A stretch of 50,690 nucleotides of DNA from Pholiota molesta. Lineage: Eukaryota > Basidiomycota > Agaricomycetes > Agaricales > Strophariaceae. How positions within the stretch are numbered: position 1 is the first letter of the stretch; each line of letters begins with the position of its first letter. Where the stretch lies: assembly GCA_014925825.1 (NCBI GenBank), contig JACGCK010000289.1, forward strand, positions 1 through 50,690. Direction: 5' to 3'. The notes beneath the pieces are model-generated. The model was not told the origin of the DNA and searched no databases. It saw only the letters and a program-made list of their open reading frames with translations. Shown here one piece after another: positions 21,006-31,617 of the stretch. The translations under genes and the position numbers were made by a program.

Positions 21006-22390
21006 CCGGCTCATGGGGACGATTGGCATCTGACAGCGTGCGTCTTTTTACAAAGAGGATTCTATATAGGAGGTGTTCATTTCTTCATCAACATCAACCA
21101 ATGACCAACATTCCGATGGCAATCTTGGAGCTCGAAATGGGTTTCGCAAACGTTCGGAAGTCTGATTTGGCGAATTACAATAATTTGGTACGTGAATTTC
21201 TGCATGTTCTACTCGACTTCCTTATGAAGATATTGTATTCAGGCGCAATTTTGCTTCAAATTAACACTTACTTCTTTATCAATCTTGGTGATTAGAATTG
21301 GCTCAGACATTACATGCTGCATCTTGAGCATCATAATCCCATCCCATAACTGTAACATACTTGCCATATATTGAACTACTGCCGCCTTGTACATATATCA
21401 CCTTTTCTCATAATTGATTGTAACAAACTTATTATACATTATATCTCGTGGTCTGTCACCTTGTACATAGAGCCATATATTGATAGTATTAATTTATAGC
21501 CTTGTACATAGAGTCTGCATAGAATCATAATATAAAGTTCATAATATATTCTACTTTTGCAAAAGAAATTGTCTTACGTCAGCATGGTGTCGGGGAGACC
21601 GAAGGTTGACCCTTTATAACCTAAGGGCTGCTTGTGATGAGCAGCAACACCTGCTACCGCCTCTTCTTCCATATGCACAAGCATTCCATGTAGTATCTAA
21701 TGCGCTGAAATGCCATCAGAATTTCAAGGAATACTGGTCATGTGTGCCAACTACTATGCATTGTTATCATTCATATCTCCTTCTATGTCTGAGCCCAGAA
21801 TACATATAATTTTACATCAATAAAAAGCACTACAATGATCTGCACCACCTTACATCAAAATTAGCCCCAGTGTGTCTTCACATTGAGAGATAACTTACGA
21901 GGAGGAAGACAGAACATGACCTATTCGAAAGCAATTTACGTTGGCAAGCAGGATGCAAATGATGGAGATAAACGGGACGGCAAAGCATCGTCCGAATAAG
22001 AGACATTGAGTGCTAAGTTATTGATGGAGAAAGGCATGATGATGTGGGGGAGATGGTTGGAAGATGGCGAAACCACAAAATTATCGCTTTTTAAACCAAG
22101 CAGAAAATCGGAGAGAACAATAATAGTATTGCAAAGACAATAAGAGATGCCTGAGCACATATGTACAACTCTGACTGGATTGGTCTCTCGCAGACATTAG
22201 AATACGACGGCCCGAAAACAGTCCGGGCTCTGGACCCGAAAAGGAAAAAAGAGTCATGTGTGTCATTGATGGGAAAAACTGACCTCCCTAAAACCTTCTA
22301 CCTAATGGTAGCAGGAATTTGGGACACTCTAAAAATATGGGCAGTAGTATACAGCATAAATATTTTATTTGGAAAAGAAATCGGCTCTGC
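21006..22390. other. No gene recognised
   Basis: AT-rich sequence with scattered short open frames under 90 codons. One plus-strand frame at about 21101-21295 (MTNIPMAILELEMGFANVRK...) is open for 65 codons from its ATG but has no recognisable domain. Variants of CCTTGTACATA and ATATATTG phrases recur at 21380-21520. Confidence 0.35.
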
Positions 22391-22399
22391 ATGTTGACT

Positions 22400-22930
22400 T
22401 TTGCAATTGTGGTCGGCTTTTTCTGTTCTTAACACCCTTTGGAAGGGTTATTTGGCACTTCCAGAGCCATTTCTTGGAATGTGCATCGCACGGAAAAACA
22501 ATTGGGCTATTCACACAGAGGTTTGAAACACTCAGTCCTAACTGATTTGCAGTGATAGACACACTGTGAGCCTTCCTTTTCTCTTTCTTTTATTTCCTTT
22601 TTTGAATTCTTTTTCTGGAATTCTTTTCTGAAACACCCAGCCTATTGATGGGAGAACCAATAAAAGGGTTTCCCCTTCAATGGACTGGGTCTTTTAAAGA
22701 AAGAACTCGGAAAAATAATTCAAAAAAGGAAAGAAAAGAAAGAGAAAAAGAGAACTCACAGGATCACTTAGATAGTTGTAAAATAAGCCAAAATGGTGTC
22801 TCAGACCCTAAAAATCTGTCTAGCTGTTCTTGGGTGGTTCAAAAAAAATTCTATGCCATGTGCACTTTGAGAAAGCAATTTGGACATGCTGAATAGCACC
22901 TTTCTGAAGCTCTGAAAACAAAAAAGCAAA
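22400..22930. repeat. Imperfect inverted repeat, purine/pyrimidine-rich core
   Basis: A pyrimidine-rich segment (about 22560-22620, CCTTTTCTCTTTCTTTTATT and so on) is mirrored by a purine-rich segment (about 22692-22765). Weaker pairing extends outward on both sides. It looks like an old inverted-repeat element. No TSD could be fixed. Confidence 0.45.
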
Positions 22931-23515
22931 ATACACAGGTAAAATTGCTCTCAGAAGCTTAATTTTTTTTTGCGGAATAAATTAGTTACAGATATTACAA
23001 GTCCTATTTATAGGAGTTGTTCTTTTAGAGGATATTTTCCTCTTTCCCACACTCCATCAATTTTGAGTGACTTTTTCCTCCTTTTTTATTGCATTTTTAT
23101 TTCCATGAGGCACATGTTCCAAATCAGTGTGCTATGCTGCTTAAGTCTGCATTTTTTACACTTTATACCCCTTGGTGTTTGTGTGAGGAATTCAAGGTGA
23201 ATGAGCCATGCAGAAACTGAGCAAGTATTCAAGTTTGCTTTCAAACATATGCTCCTACTTATGTAATGTATTGTTGTAGTATGTGCACATTGATAGTATG
23301 TTACATGAGCAGTTGAGTAAATTTGTAAGGACTAAGTAGGTCAAAACTTGATCAAAACTAAGTGCCACAAAATTCAAGTTGAAAATTGGCAAGGACCTAT
23401 TATTCCGGGCAAAGCCATGGCCCACTCAACCAAGTAATATATGTTGTGAACTGAAGAAGGTGCTTAGCAAATGACACAGTGTTTGGGGAAATGACTATAT
23501 TATACCAGAAGAAGG
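22931..23515. other. No gene recognised
   Basis: AT-rich DNA with only short open frames and nothing I can identify. Confidence 0.35.
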
Positions 23516-23517
23516 TG

Positions 23518-23895
23518 CTTATAGTGCTTTAAGGTTTAGTCCAGTCCAGTCTTTTGGCCAAATTTGGGTGGACTAAGACCAAGACCAGTCCATCTACTTC
23601 CCAAATGGTAAAAAAATGGGACCAGACCAAAAAATAGTCTCAGACCAAACTTTCTGACCTGGCCAAATTCGGTTGACCAGCTCTGAAAGTTTGGGCTACA
23701 ACAGGACCCTGGACAATACCTTGAAAGGCCTAACACCAATCCAGACAGATTTTGGCCAATTTGACCCTCAAGGCCAGATGCCAGTCCGGACAAAAACTGA
23801 CCATTTTGCTGACCAAGTAGGATCCATCATCCAGACAAATTTTTTATTTTTAGAGCCTTGTGGAATCTACTTTCTGGACGAAAAGTACATGGTTC
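23518..23895. mobile_element. Degenerate relative of the TAGTGCTT hAT-type elements
   Basis: Begins TAGTGCTTTAAGG and continues with CCAGTCCAGTCTTTTGGCCAAA and GACTAAGACCAAGACCAGTCC, resembling the subterminal end of 7369-8302 read inward. A right end and TSD are not visible. It is joined to a tRNA-like sequence. Confidence 0.45.
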
Positions 23896-23971
23896 TGACT
23901 GGGAGTTGAACCGATGTCAACCCAACCATAGACATTGACCATTCTAACCACTACACCATTAGCTAGTACAG
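23896..23971 (-). other. tRNA-like sequence
   Basis: Minus strand: box-A-like TGGTGTAGTGGTTAGAATGG and box-B-like CGGTTCAACTCCC, total about 76 nt. The acceptor stem pairs poorly, so a tRNA-derived SINE-like remnant is more likely than a functional tRNA gene. Confidence 0.5.
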
Positions 23972-24077
23972 AAAATGTATACACTTTGGCACCCAGACCT
24001 CTGTACCTTGGCTTTTCGAGCTTGTAACTGCTTAAATATCAACACTACATCCATTGCAACTGAAGGATTGGGCGGCC

Positions 24078-24172
24078 TAAGGCTGGACATGAGTGCGAGT
24101 CTCATATGAGTACTTGCAAGTAAACTCACACAAATACTCGTGAATAATATACTCACAAGTGCGAGTTACTTA
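24078..24172 (+). mobile_element. hAT-MITE Y1, left part
   Basis: Starts TAAGGCTGGACATGAGTGCG, homologous to Y2 (25951-26687), and is interrupted at 24172 by Harbinger-1. It resumes at 27845. Relative to Y2 it shows changes such as CGCGAGT to CATGAGT. Confidence 0.75.
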
Positions 24173-24350
24173 GAGCCTGTTCAGTACGGCTACGTTTGCG
24201 ACTCTTTCGAATAAATCCAAGCCAGCTTTTTGTGACTGATGGATGACAAAGCGTGACGAGACCAACCCTGCCGCGTCATCGTGAACCACGCCGCCTGTTC
24301 TTAACAACATACTCTATTCTACTCCTAATCAACGATACACGACCCTCCTA

Positions 24351-25402
24351 ATGTCTTCTAAACCTCAGGCGCACTGGTCTGCTGCCGATACCTCTGAACT
24401 TCTTGATTATCTTTGGTCACAGCGGGCAACACTCGGGGATGGATCATCTTTCAAGGCACATGTCTGGACAGAAGCTGCAAAGCGGGTCAATGCAGTTCAA
24501 AGCAATAAAGGGGTTGAAAAAAATGACAAGAGCTGTAAAAACAAATGGGCGAGGGTAAGTGTATTTCTGTTAGTTCGTTGTTCTTGTTTCACTCATACAT
24601 TTATTCAACTGGCTAGTTAAAGGACATCTTCCACATTGTCGAGAAAATCAAGGCTCAATCTGGCTTCAAATGGGATGATGAGAGGGGTGCAGATATAGAT
24701 GAGAGTACTGCTGAGGTATGGGAGGCCTATGAGAAGGTATGTTTATAGCACACTCTTCCTTCACGCCACAAAACTAACTGTAACTCCCAGAAAAACAAAG
24801 ACAGCCATCCATTCCGCAATAAGGGTTGGATCTGGTGGTCAAAAGTCGAACCTCTCATGCCCTCTGCTCCACGCGGAGCCAACATTTTCTGCCCTTCACA
24901 AGCATCCCAGGATTCCCAAGTTTTCCGAGATGAACATGGTGAGGAGTTGGACGAAAATGGATCACAGGCAGGCATGAATGAAGAAAGAGATGGCATGGAT
25001 GCACCTGAGTCTCAGGGGACTTTGTTTCATTGGGTGCGTAGTTGATTTTCTTCAACTCTTCCTGTCCAACTTACATACTACCAGTCATCCACACCTCCTC
25101 CTACCATCCCACATAACCAGTTGATCATTGACGATGATGATATCATACCCGACAGCAATAGCTTTGATAATCTGCCACCAGCAACTCCCGTTATATCTCA
25201 ACAAGCTCCGACCTCGAAGCGAAAACACTCTGCCTCTTCCACCAATTCTCAGCCTACTTCAAAGGGGCTCAGGTCTGATGCTCACCCTTCAGGAGCTGTG
25301 GCCCTTCATGGAATCCATGACCGGCTTGATGATTTTACTGAAATCTTTCGTTATGCCATGACAGATTCACATGTACCACAGCTCTTGGCGACTCCTGCTT
25401 GA
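24351..25402 (+). CDS. Harbinger-1 Myb/SANT-like DNA-binding protein
   Basis: Four exons fit in one frame: 24351-24554, 24617-24736, 24791-25033 and 25085-25402, with introns of 50-62 nt and GT...AG ends. The N-terminal 110 residues have the Myb/SANT-like pattern (HWSAADTSELLDYLWSQ, TWTEAAKRVN-type spacing, CKNKWARLKDIF, GFKWDDERG). The middle is acidic and Ser/Pro-rich. In PIF/Harbinger elements this second protein binds the transposon and helps the transposase enter the nucleus. The frame ends with TGA at 25400-25402, but the same frame stays open to about 25623 with LSDEHIVKLMDLFQNDVTMA, so this TGA is probably a CGA decay and the copy slightly truncated. Confidence 0.8.
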
Positions 25403-25673
25403 AAGTCGAAGGCCATACAATGTGCACAGACTCTGGAGTCAACATTATCTGATGAACATATTGTCAAGCTCATGGACCTTTTCCAGAACGATGTCACCAT
25501 GGCGGATGCTTATCTTTCCATCAAGCGACATGGTGTCCGAAAGGCATGGGTCAACCAACATCTCCCGCACATTCCCGAGCCTGCAGTTGAAGCAGATGAC
25601 GAGGCAGACGGTATATACGCTTGATTCTCCTTCAACTGTAACATTTACTATACAAACTATAATTTATATCCTA

Positions 25674-27751
25674 TTATTCGAGTCCTAATCCTTGTGTGAT
25701 TCTCTGATAGCTAATCCACATAGCATGTGCTATTTGATCATGTCTAGAGGTTGCATGAATAATTTCTGCATGTTGTGCAGGTCCTGTACTGAGAGTACCA
25801 TGGATAGAAGCCGAATTTGGGTTTGGATCGCGCGTGTCACCAATAAAATTGAGGATCTCATCAGGATCATGTTCACGGATGAAATTATGAACAGCACCAA
25901 GGGCTGGTGGTATACGAGCTTGAATAGCCATGCTGTACTCGGGTGGTGATTAAGGCTGAGCGCGAGTGCGAGTCCCAGATGAGTACTTGCAAGTAAACTC
26001 GTGAGAATACTCGTGAGTAATATACTCGCGAGTGCGAGTTACTTGGGCCTGCGAGTATTTGTGAGTGCGAGTCTGGCATTGGGAGGACACAAGTACTTGC
26101 CACAAGTACTTGTGTCCCCATAAATATTTAATAAAAATATTTTTAGCATTGTAGGGCACTAAAACCCCTTTTGAACAATAACAAAATCATATTTTTAGCA
26201 TGGGAAATGATGGAGATATTTATAGTTTAGTATCAGCTCATTGTATTGAGTGCTTAAAAATGCTTTTGCCCATATTTCAACCGTTATGCATTCGTACCTT
26301 TCGCAAATTTGCGCATAATTAGATGACATACATATCTACAAAACACATTTTTTATCTTATTAATTGAACAAGATCTGATTAAGTTATAATTAAATCAGTG
26401 GTTTCTTATTTTACTAACATTCCCAGTCTCTCTGAATGCAGAAAAATGTAAGTAATCATGAGTACTTGTAAGTATACTTACAAGTACTCGTAAATACTTG
26501 TGTATGGCAGAACCCTAACCCTAAAACCCTAATACTCGCAAGTACTTGTGAGCATGCAAGTACTTGACTCGCAAGTACAAGTACTCGCAGGCAAATACTC
26601 GTGCGAGTGCGAGTATCGATTTTGTCATCCAAAATACTTGCAGCTGCGAGTGCGAGTAACTCGCGAGTGCACTCGTGCTCAGCCTTAGTGGTGATGTTAG
26701 AATAACAAAACGGCGCTTGAGAACTCCAAAAATCCGCTCAACAACATTCCGAGCGGATGCATGACGAAGATTGTATAATTCCTCTTTGTTCACTGGTCTA
26801 AATAGAATAAGTAAAATAGATTCCAGAAAAAGAGCAATCAAACATACCGGACATTAGCACGCCCCCATTCAGCCAAATGATATTGTATGCCTTGGTAGGG
26901 GATCAAAAGAGCATTGCACATCCCAAATCCTGCATCCACCAAGTAGTATTTTCCCTCGGGTATATAGAAATCAGATAGACGAGCCTCGTTAAACATACTT
27001 GCATCAGCAGTGCATCCATCAAATCCACTGATAATGTACTGGAACTGCATGTCGAAGCTACAACAAGCAAGTGTATTTTGTGAAACCCCGCCTTTTCGGT
27101 CCCGCGCGAGTTGATGTTCCTCAGAACCTGGGCAGCAATTGATATGTGTTCCATCTATGGCGCCAATAGCATCCTTGAAGAAGGGGAAGAATTTAGAGTT
27201 TTTTGCAATTTCAGGAGGAATAGGATCGTTGATTGAGGGAAGCCGAACATATGTCGTATAGAAAGGTGTCGAAGACAGTGCATACAGAACCCTTCGGAAA
27301 GAGCTTAAATAGGAGTCAATATGATAACCTCAAAACTTTAACTAAAGCGGGTATTCACTTATGAAGATAGTGTTGCATTTGCATGCTGGAATCTTTCACT
27401 GACATGACGGATAGATAAACCAGTGACGCAAGTGTAGAGAAAAATAGCCACATGTTCTTCCAGAGATATATAGCGAGAAGGCTGTAGTCCCATATTTTGC
27501 AGAGTTTCAACCAGTGCCAGGAAGACATGACGCCGCATCCCAAGTGCAGATTTGATGCGATCTGGGTGTCCATTTAACAATTCTGTAACCCACATTTCCC
27601 CAGTCAAGATAGATGTATGGTGAGGTGTCTTGTTATAGTATGATCTAGTATATATTTGAACAGCCAAAGTGACAGAGTTTATGAAAAAAGCTGCAGCAGC
27701 CATTGCAAGGCGGCGTTTTCGCGCCTGGCAGGTAGTGGCAGAAGGAGGCAT
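25674..27751 (-). pseudogene. Harbinger-1 DDE transposase interrupted by Y2
   Basis: The HARBI1-like (DDE_Tnp_4) transposase starts at the ATG at 27751. Exon 1 is about 27751-27360, exon 2 about 27310-26848. An intron lies at 26847-26798. Exon 3 is 26797-26688, then continues at 25942-25674 on the far side of Y2. Catalytic motifs are GAIDGTHINCC (first D), KYYLVDAGFG (second D) and NVVERIFGVLKRRF (E). The C-terminus has IQARIPPALGAVHNFIREHD, usual for the family. If Y2 and one copy of its 8-bp TSD are ignored, the frame continues without a stop, so Y2 inserted into a gene that was open at this point. The exon 1/2 splice site is unclear. Confidence 0.88.
25951..26687. mobile_element. hAT-MITE Y2, 737 bp
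   Basis: TIRs TAAGGCTGAGCGCGAGTGC at the left and GTGC-ACTCGTGCTCAGCCTTA at the right fit the hAT YARNG start. An 8-bp TSD GTGGTGAT lies at 25943-25950 and 26688-26695. The interior has dense GAGTACTTG and GCGAGT motifs near both ends and is non-coding. It sits inside the Harbinger-1 transposase gene. Confidence 0.92.
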
Positions 27752-27844
27752 AGTGTGTGATAATTACGTAATGTCACAGAAAACAAATCTGGCCCGGATT
27801 TATTCAAAAGAGTCGCAAACGTAGCCGTACTGAACAGGCTCTTA

Positions 27845-28161
27845 TGCCTGCGAGTATTTGTGAGTGCGAGTCTGGCATTGGGAGGACACAAGTACTTGCC
27901 ACATGTACTTGTGTCCTCATAAATATTTAATAAAACATTCTTAGCATTGTAGGGCACTAAACACCCTTTTGAACAATAACAAAATCATATTTTTAGCCTG
28001 GAAAATGATGGAGATATTTATACTATTTCAACCATTATGCATTTGTACCTTTCGCAAACTTGCGCATAATTAGATGACATACATATCTACAAAACACATT
28101 TTGCATCTTATTAATTGAACAAGATGTGATTAAGTTATAATTAAATCAATGGTTTCTTATT
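27845..28161 (+). mobile_element. hAT-MITE Y1, right part, truncated
   Basis: Continues Y1 after Harbinger-1 and is collinear with Y2 up to about GTTTCTTAT (Y2 position about 26408), with a deletion relative to Y2 near 28025. It then ends at the GGGGAATTCAAA inverted-repeat sequence. The Y1 right TIR is missing. Confidence 0.75.
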
Positions 28162-28163
28162 AG

Positions 28164-28258
28164 GGGAATTCAAAGTTGATGAAGCAGCTGCTTTGAAGCC
28201 GCTGCTTCACTTATTTTTCGAAAAAATAAGTGCTTCAACTTTGCCTGATTTGAATTCC
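28164..28258. repeat. 95-bp inverted-repeat segment, possible left end of Harbinger-2
   Basis: Starts GGGGAATTCAAA right after TTA and ends TTTGAATTCCCC. It has further internal palindromes (CTTATTTTTCGAAAAAATAAG, AAGCAGCTGCTT). TTA before the G-run would suit a PIF/Harbinger end, but no matching right end was found. Confidence 0.4.
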
Positions 28259-29072
28259 CCTGCTTTGTTTTGTTTTTGAAGCCACTTAGGAATGGCGGGG
28301 TTTCAACTTTGGCAGGAGTGCCGTTGCTATGCTGGATCTGTAAACGTGATCAACACTTGATTAACCATCAATAAGATTGTACAGACCCCCAATTGACTCA
28401 CTTTCACTCATTTTACCCGCCTTACGACATGCCCCGTGTCACAGAACATCAGAAAACTGGCAGATCTCTTCTTGAAGCTTATGTTACCCACATTTTGGCC
28501 ATTATGGAGGCTGATGCTGATGCTGGTGGCGACAAAGACTCTTCCGATGACAACTTAGACTCCAGTGAATCAGATAACGGCCTATCAGACGATGATCCTG
28601 TCGTGCAAGGACTTCTGTTAACCCTTGAAAACCTCCATAAAGACAGATACAATAATCCGCGGCGCAAAATTCCAAAAACTGAAGACAACTTGCAGATTCT
28701 CATGAACAAATACTGACCCAATTTCCCGGATATCTTTCGATCATATACACGTCTCACACCTGACTGCTTTAACTCCCTCGTCACCACAATTGAGGTCTTT
28801 ACACTAAGCCTGGAATTCCGTATGGAATCCGCCGGATTCCGCCGGATTCCATGGAATGTCCACGGAATCCATCCGGAATATAGCCCATTTTCCCAATGCC
28901 CCAAGTCCCATACACTTTTAGTGCTATATTCCGCCCCCATTCCAGCCTCATTCCGTGCCAATTCCAATTCCAGACCGCCTTTTGGGCGGATTGAAGGTGG
29001 AATATTCCAGCGGAATGGCCCGGAGTAGCCTGGAATGGGCCCAGTAGTTATATTGCTCAGTAAAAATACATT

Positions 29073-29145
29073 GCTCGCAACAGGAATCGAACCAACACGC
29101 CGCGTACTAATAATAGCGGCGCGCTAACCACTGAGCCACACAGCC
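29073..29145 (-). other. tRNA-like sequence, 73 nt
   Basis: Minus strand: box-A-like TGGCTCAGTGGTTAGCGCGC and box-B-like GGTTCGATTCC. A GCCGC/GCGGC stem lies in the anticodon-arm position with an oversized loop. Length is that of a tRNA, but the acceptor stem has mismatches. Probably a tRNA-derived repeat head; a decayed tRNA gene is possible. Confidence 0.5.
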
Positions 29146-29169
29146 GATATCCTGGGATGCATCACAAAT

Positions 29170-29960
29170 AGACATGACACGCTATTGCGACTCACGTGCC
29201 GCGGCGTTGGATGCCGTTGCTTGTTTGGTCGCGCCGCGCCACATCAACGCGCAGTGGCCACGTCGCCTCTTGGCTTCGTCCCACTACCATCCCCCACCGC
29301 CGCACCACCTCCCTCCCCTCCCATCTCGTGCACAGCGGCCACGGCGGCCGTTGGGCACACCCACGGGCTCCCACCACCAACCGCTGACCACCCACATCGC
29401 CGCCAGCCGCCGCCCACACGCGCCACGTCACCACCAGCCGGCGACGCCCCACGTCACCACACGACCGACAGCGAGCGCAAACCCGCACCGCAACGCACCC
29501 AACGACCGAGCGGAGCACCCGCGAGCAGCGGCGGACAGCGCAACGGCCGACCGCGAGCACACAACGAGGTGCACAACAAGCACCGCGGATAACGACGGAG
29601 GGACGCCGAGGGAGTGGGAGGGACAGGGAGGCGGAAGCGCCGCAGTGGGAGACGGACGCACCGTCGAGCACGAGGTACGTCCCCCGCCGCTCCCCGCCGT
29701 TCGCGCTTACAACACCCTGCCAGCGCCACCTCACCGCCTGCTCAGCAGCGCGCCCTCTCGGGCAGACGCCGGCTCACTCCGCCACGTCACCATGCCGCCG
29801 CCGCGTCAGCGCACCGCCGGAGGGCGCGCATCCCGACGCCTGCACAGTGCGTGGTGACGGCAGCGCCCGCCGCACGCTTCCACCCAGACGCCGGCATGTT
29901 GCGGCCGCGGAGTCGCGTTAGTGCCCGTCGCGCGCTTCGCCACTCCGCTCGCCCGCACCT
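29170..29960. other. GC-rich island of unknown origin
   Basis: About 790 bp of very high GC, unlike its neighbours, with long open frames on both strands that code mainly Pro, Arg, Ala, His. Frames this long on both strands are expected from stop-poor GC-rich sequence, so no gene is called. It is followed directly by the GATTA tract, and the pair may be one captured or inserted unit. Confidence 0.5.
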
Positions 29961-29969
29961 GCAGAGTAG

Positions 29970-30052
29970 ATCCGTAGATTAGATAATTAGATTAGATTAG
30001 ATCACCTCAAGATTAGATTAGATCGTGTATTAGATTAGATTAGATAACTATA
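29970..30052. repeat. (ATTAG)n-type microsatellite
   Basis: Repeated GATTAGATTAGAT units with interruptions at the edge of the GC-rich island. It could be the tail of a retroposed sequence. Confidence 0.7.
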
Positions 30053-30134
30053 ATATATATTACTTTATGATTTAATTTGGGTTACTGAGTGTTTTGATTG
30101 GGTACTTGTAACTAACTGTGGACTAAGATTTTGA

Positions 30135-30355
30135 ACCTGGAATAAGATGGAATGAGCATGGAATAGCCGGAATGAGTATGGAATGACCAGAATGAGCATG
30201 GAATGGCCAGAATGAGCATGGAATGGCCAGAATGAGTATGGAAATTCCATAGAATGAGTATGGAAATTCCATGGAATGAGTATGGAAATTCCATGGAATG
30301 AGTATGGAAATTCCATGGAATGAGTATGGAATCCCGGAATGAGTCTGGAATCCAT
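30135..30355. repeat. GGAATGAG-type subterminal repeats
   Basis: More than ten variants of GGAATGAGTATGGAAATTCC or GGAATGGCCAGAATGAGCAT in direct orientation fill the right subterminal zone of the hAT-type element. They mirror the GGAATCC/GGATTCC motifs at 28811-28880. Likely transposase-binding repeats. Confidence 0.6.
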
Positions 30356-31470
30356 CCGGAATACCAGGGTGAGTGTAAATTACTGCCACAATTCATGACC
30401 ATCCTGTGTTCTCCAATGACTCCAATAATGAACAAATACCTGTTGAGGACCAAGTTGCTATTGTGCTTTTCCAATTTGGCCATTACAGAAATGCAGCCAG
30501 TGTTTTAAAGGTTTCTTTATGGGCTGGCGTCAGCTGTGGATCTATTCGAAATATAACAATTCGAGTTATGACAGCTGTCTGTGATCCACGATTCCAGGCT
30601 GTTGCCATGCTTTGGCCCAATCCTCAGGAAATCAAGCAGGCCAAAGACTGGGTTGAACAATAGTCTTGTCCGGCCTGGCGCAATGGCTGGTGTATGGTCG
30701 ACAGCACTCTGGTACCACTTTTCCAGTGACCACATCACTTTGGAAATTCATTCTATGATAGAAAATCAAATTATTCTATGAATGTACAAGTAAGCACTTT
30801 TGTGCTTTTGTTAGCTATATCAATAATCTTTGTTTAGATTATCAACACACCCGATTTACAAATTATCGACTATGGCATTGGTTATCCAGGCAGTCAACAT
30901 GATGCTACAGCTTGGAAACAAACCCGCATTCCAAATAATCACGAGCAGCTTTTTGGAGGAACTGATTTTGTTTGGGCGGATTCCGCATATCCATTGTGAT
31001 CATGGTGTCAAGCACCTTACAAAGAGTACGCATATTATTCTATTTGAATGCATCTTTAACATTGAATTCTGTAGGCCTGAAAATCTTGATAAAGATAATA
31101 AAATCTACAATTACCATGTTTCAAGAATTCAGATACGGTCAGAACATTGTATGGGCTATTTAAAAGGAAGATGGTCTTCTCTTCGTGGTATACGACTATG
31201 CATTGATGACAGCAATGCTCATCAATTCACAACACTCTGGATTGCCAGCTGTATCCATCTTTACAACTTCACAATTTGACATAAAAGGCAGCAAAATCCA
31301 GAGCACAATGCATTTTACAGACAAGGTCAAATATATTTGGAGGAAGATCGTGCAAGAGAACTACAGTGGAGGCAGGAACGGAAGGCACATCTCAATCAAG
31401 ATGAGGCCAATTATAGAGAAGATGAAGTTATTGGATTATTGCAAGGAAAGATTAAAAGAGAGGCACTGAA

Positions 31471-31617
31471 GAGGGATTTATGCATGTATTTAAATTAGAA
31501 ATATATCGCCAAAAGAGTGTAGAAGATTATATGGATATTGACAAAACAGTATGGAAGATTGTATAGGCAGAGATAAAGAGAATATTTGAAAGATATAGTA
31601 TTATAGAGAGGATGAAT
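31471..31617. other. Spacer between convergent Harbinger-2 genes
   Basis: AT-rich, with no gene seen. Confidence 0.4.

Larger units (their letters stand above)
24173..27841. mobile_element. PIF/Harbinger-1 transposon, 3669 bp
   Basis: Terminal inverted repeats begin GAGCCTGTTCAGTACGGCTA and match for about 46 bp with a single CpG-type mismatch in that run (TTCGAA versus TTTGAA). They are flanked by TTA on both sides (24170-24172 and 27842-27844), the PIF/Harbinger target preference. The element encodes two convergent genes, a Myb/SANT-like protein (+) and a DDE transposase (-). The transposase is interrupted by hAT-MITE Y2. Confidence 0.93.
28792..30385. mobile_element. hAT-type composite element in Harbinger-2, 1594 bp
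   Basis: Flanked by the 8-bp duplication CCACAATT (28784-28791 and 30386-30393). Removing the element and one copy restores the transposase frame. Ends are imperfect inverted repeats: left GAGGTCTTTACACTAAGCC..., right (reverse complement) CAGTAATTTACACTCACCC.... Both outer zones are packed with GGAATTCC/GGAATGAG-type motifs. The middle holds a tRNA-like sequence, a GC-rich island and a GATTA-repeat tract, which look like later or captured material. Confidence 0.8.
28429..31470 (+). pseudogene. Harbinger-2 DDE transposase, split by a hAT-type element
   Basis: Start at the ATG at 28429 (MPRVTEHQKTGRSLLEAYV). The N-terminal part with NLQILMNKY and FRSYTRLTPDCFNSLVTTI ends at 28791. The gene resumes at 30394 with HDHPVF and FGHYRNAASVLKVSLWAGV. 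Further on are GWCMVDSTLVPL (first D), an intron at about 30791-30838, LQIIDYGIGYPGSQHDATAW, FVWADSAYP, a second intron (about 31026-31073), then the family block PENLDKDNKIYNYHVSRIQI with RSEHCMGYLKGRW (E). Internal stops include TGA at 28714-28716 and 30727-30729, TAG at about 30661, and a TGA after SAYPL. The gene is not functional. Confidence 0.85.

Noticed and set aside
26512..26535. Telomere-like CCCTAACCCTAAAACCCTAA
   Set aside because: Only about three units, located inside hAT-MITE Y2 between two TSDs, so it is not a chromosome end.
28479..28967. 162-codon minus-strand ORF
   Set aside because: Antisense of the Harbinger-2 transposase start and the hAT-type left end.
29073..29145. 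Functional tRNA gene
   Set aside because: A and B boxes are present, but the acceptor stem mismatches, the oversized anticodon loop and the location inside a transposon argue for a tRNA-derived repeat.
29174..29982. Long Pro/Arg/Ala-rich ORFs on both strands
   Set aside because: High-GC DNA is poor in stop codons, so overlapping long frames on both strands are expected. No domain or splice signals were seen.
30065..30483. HSMEFPYSFHGIS-type repeat ORFs on the minus strand
   Set aside because: Products of the GGAATGAG-type subterminal DNA repeats of the hAT-type element.
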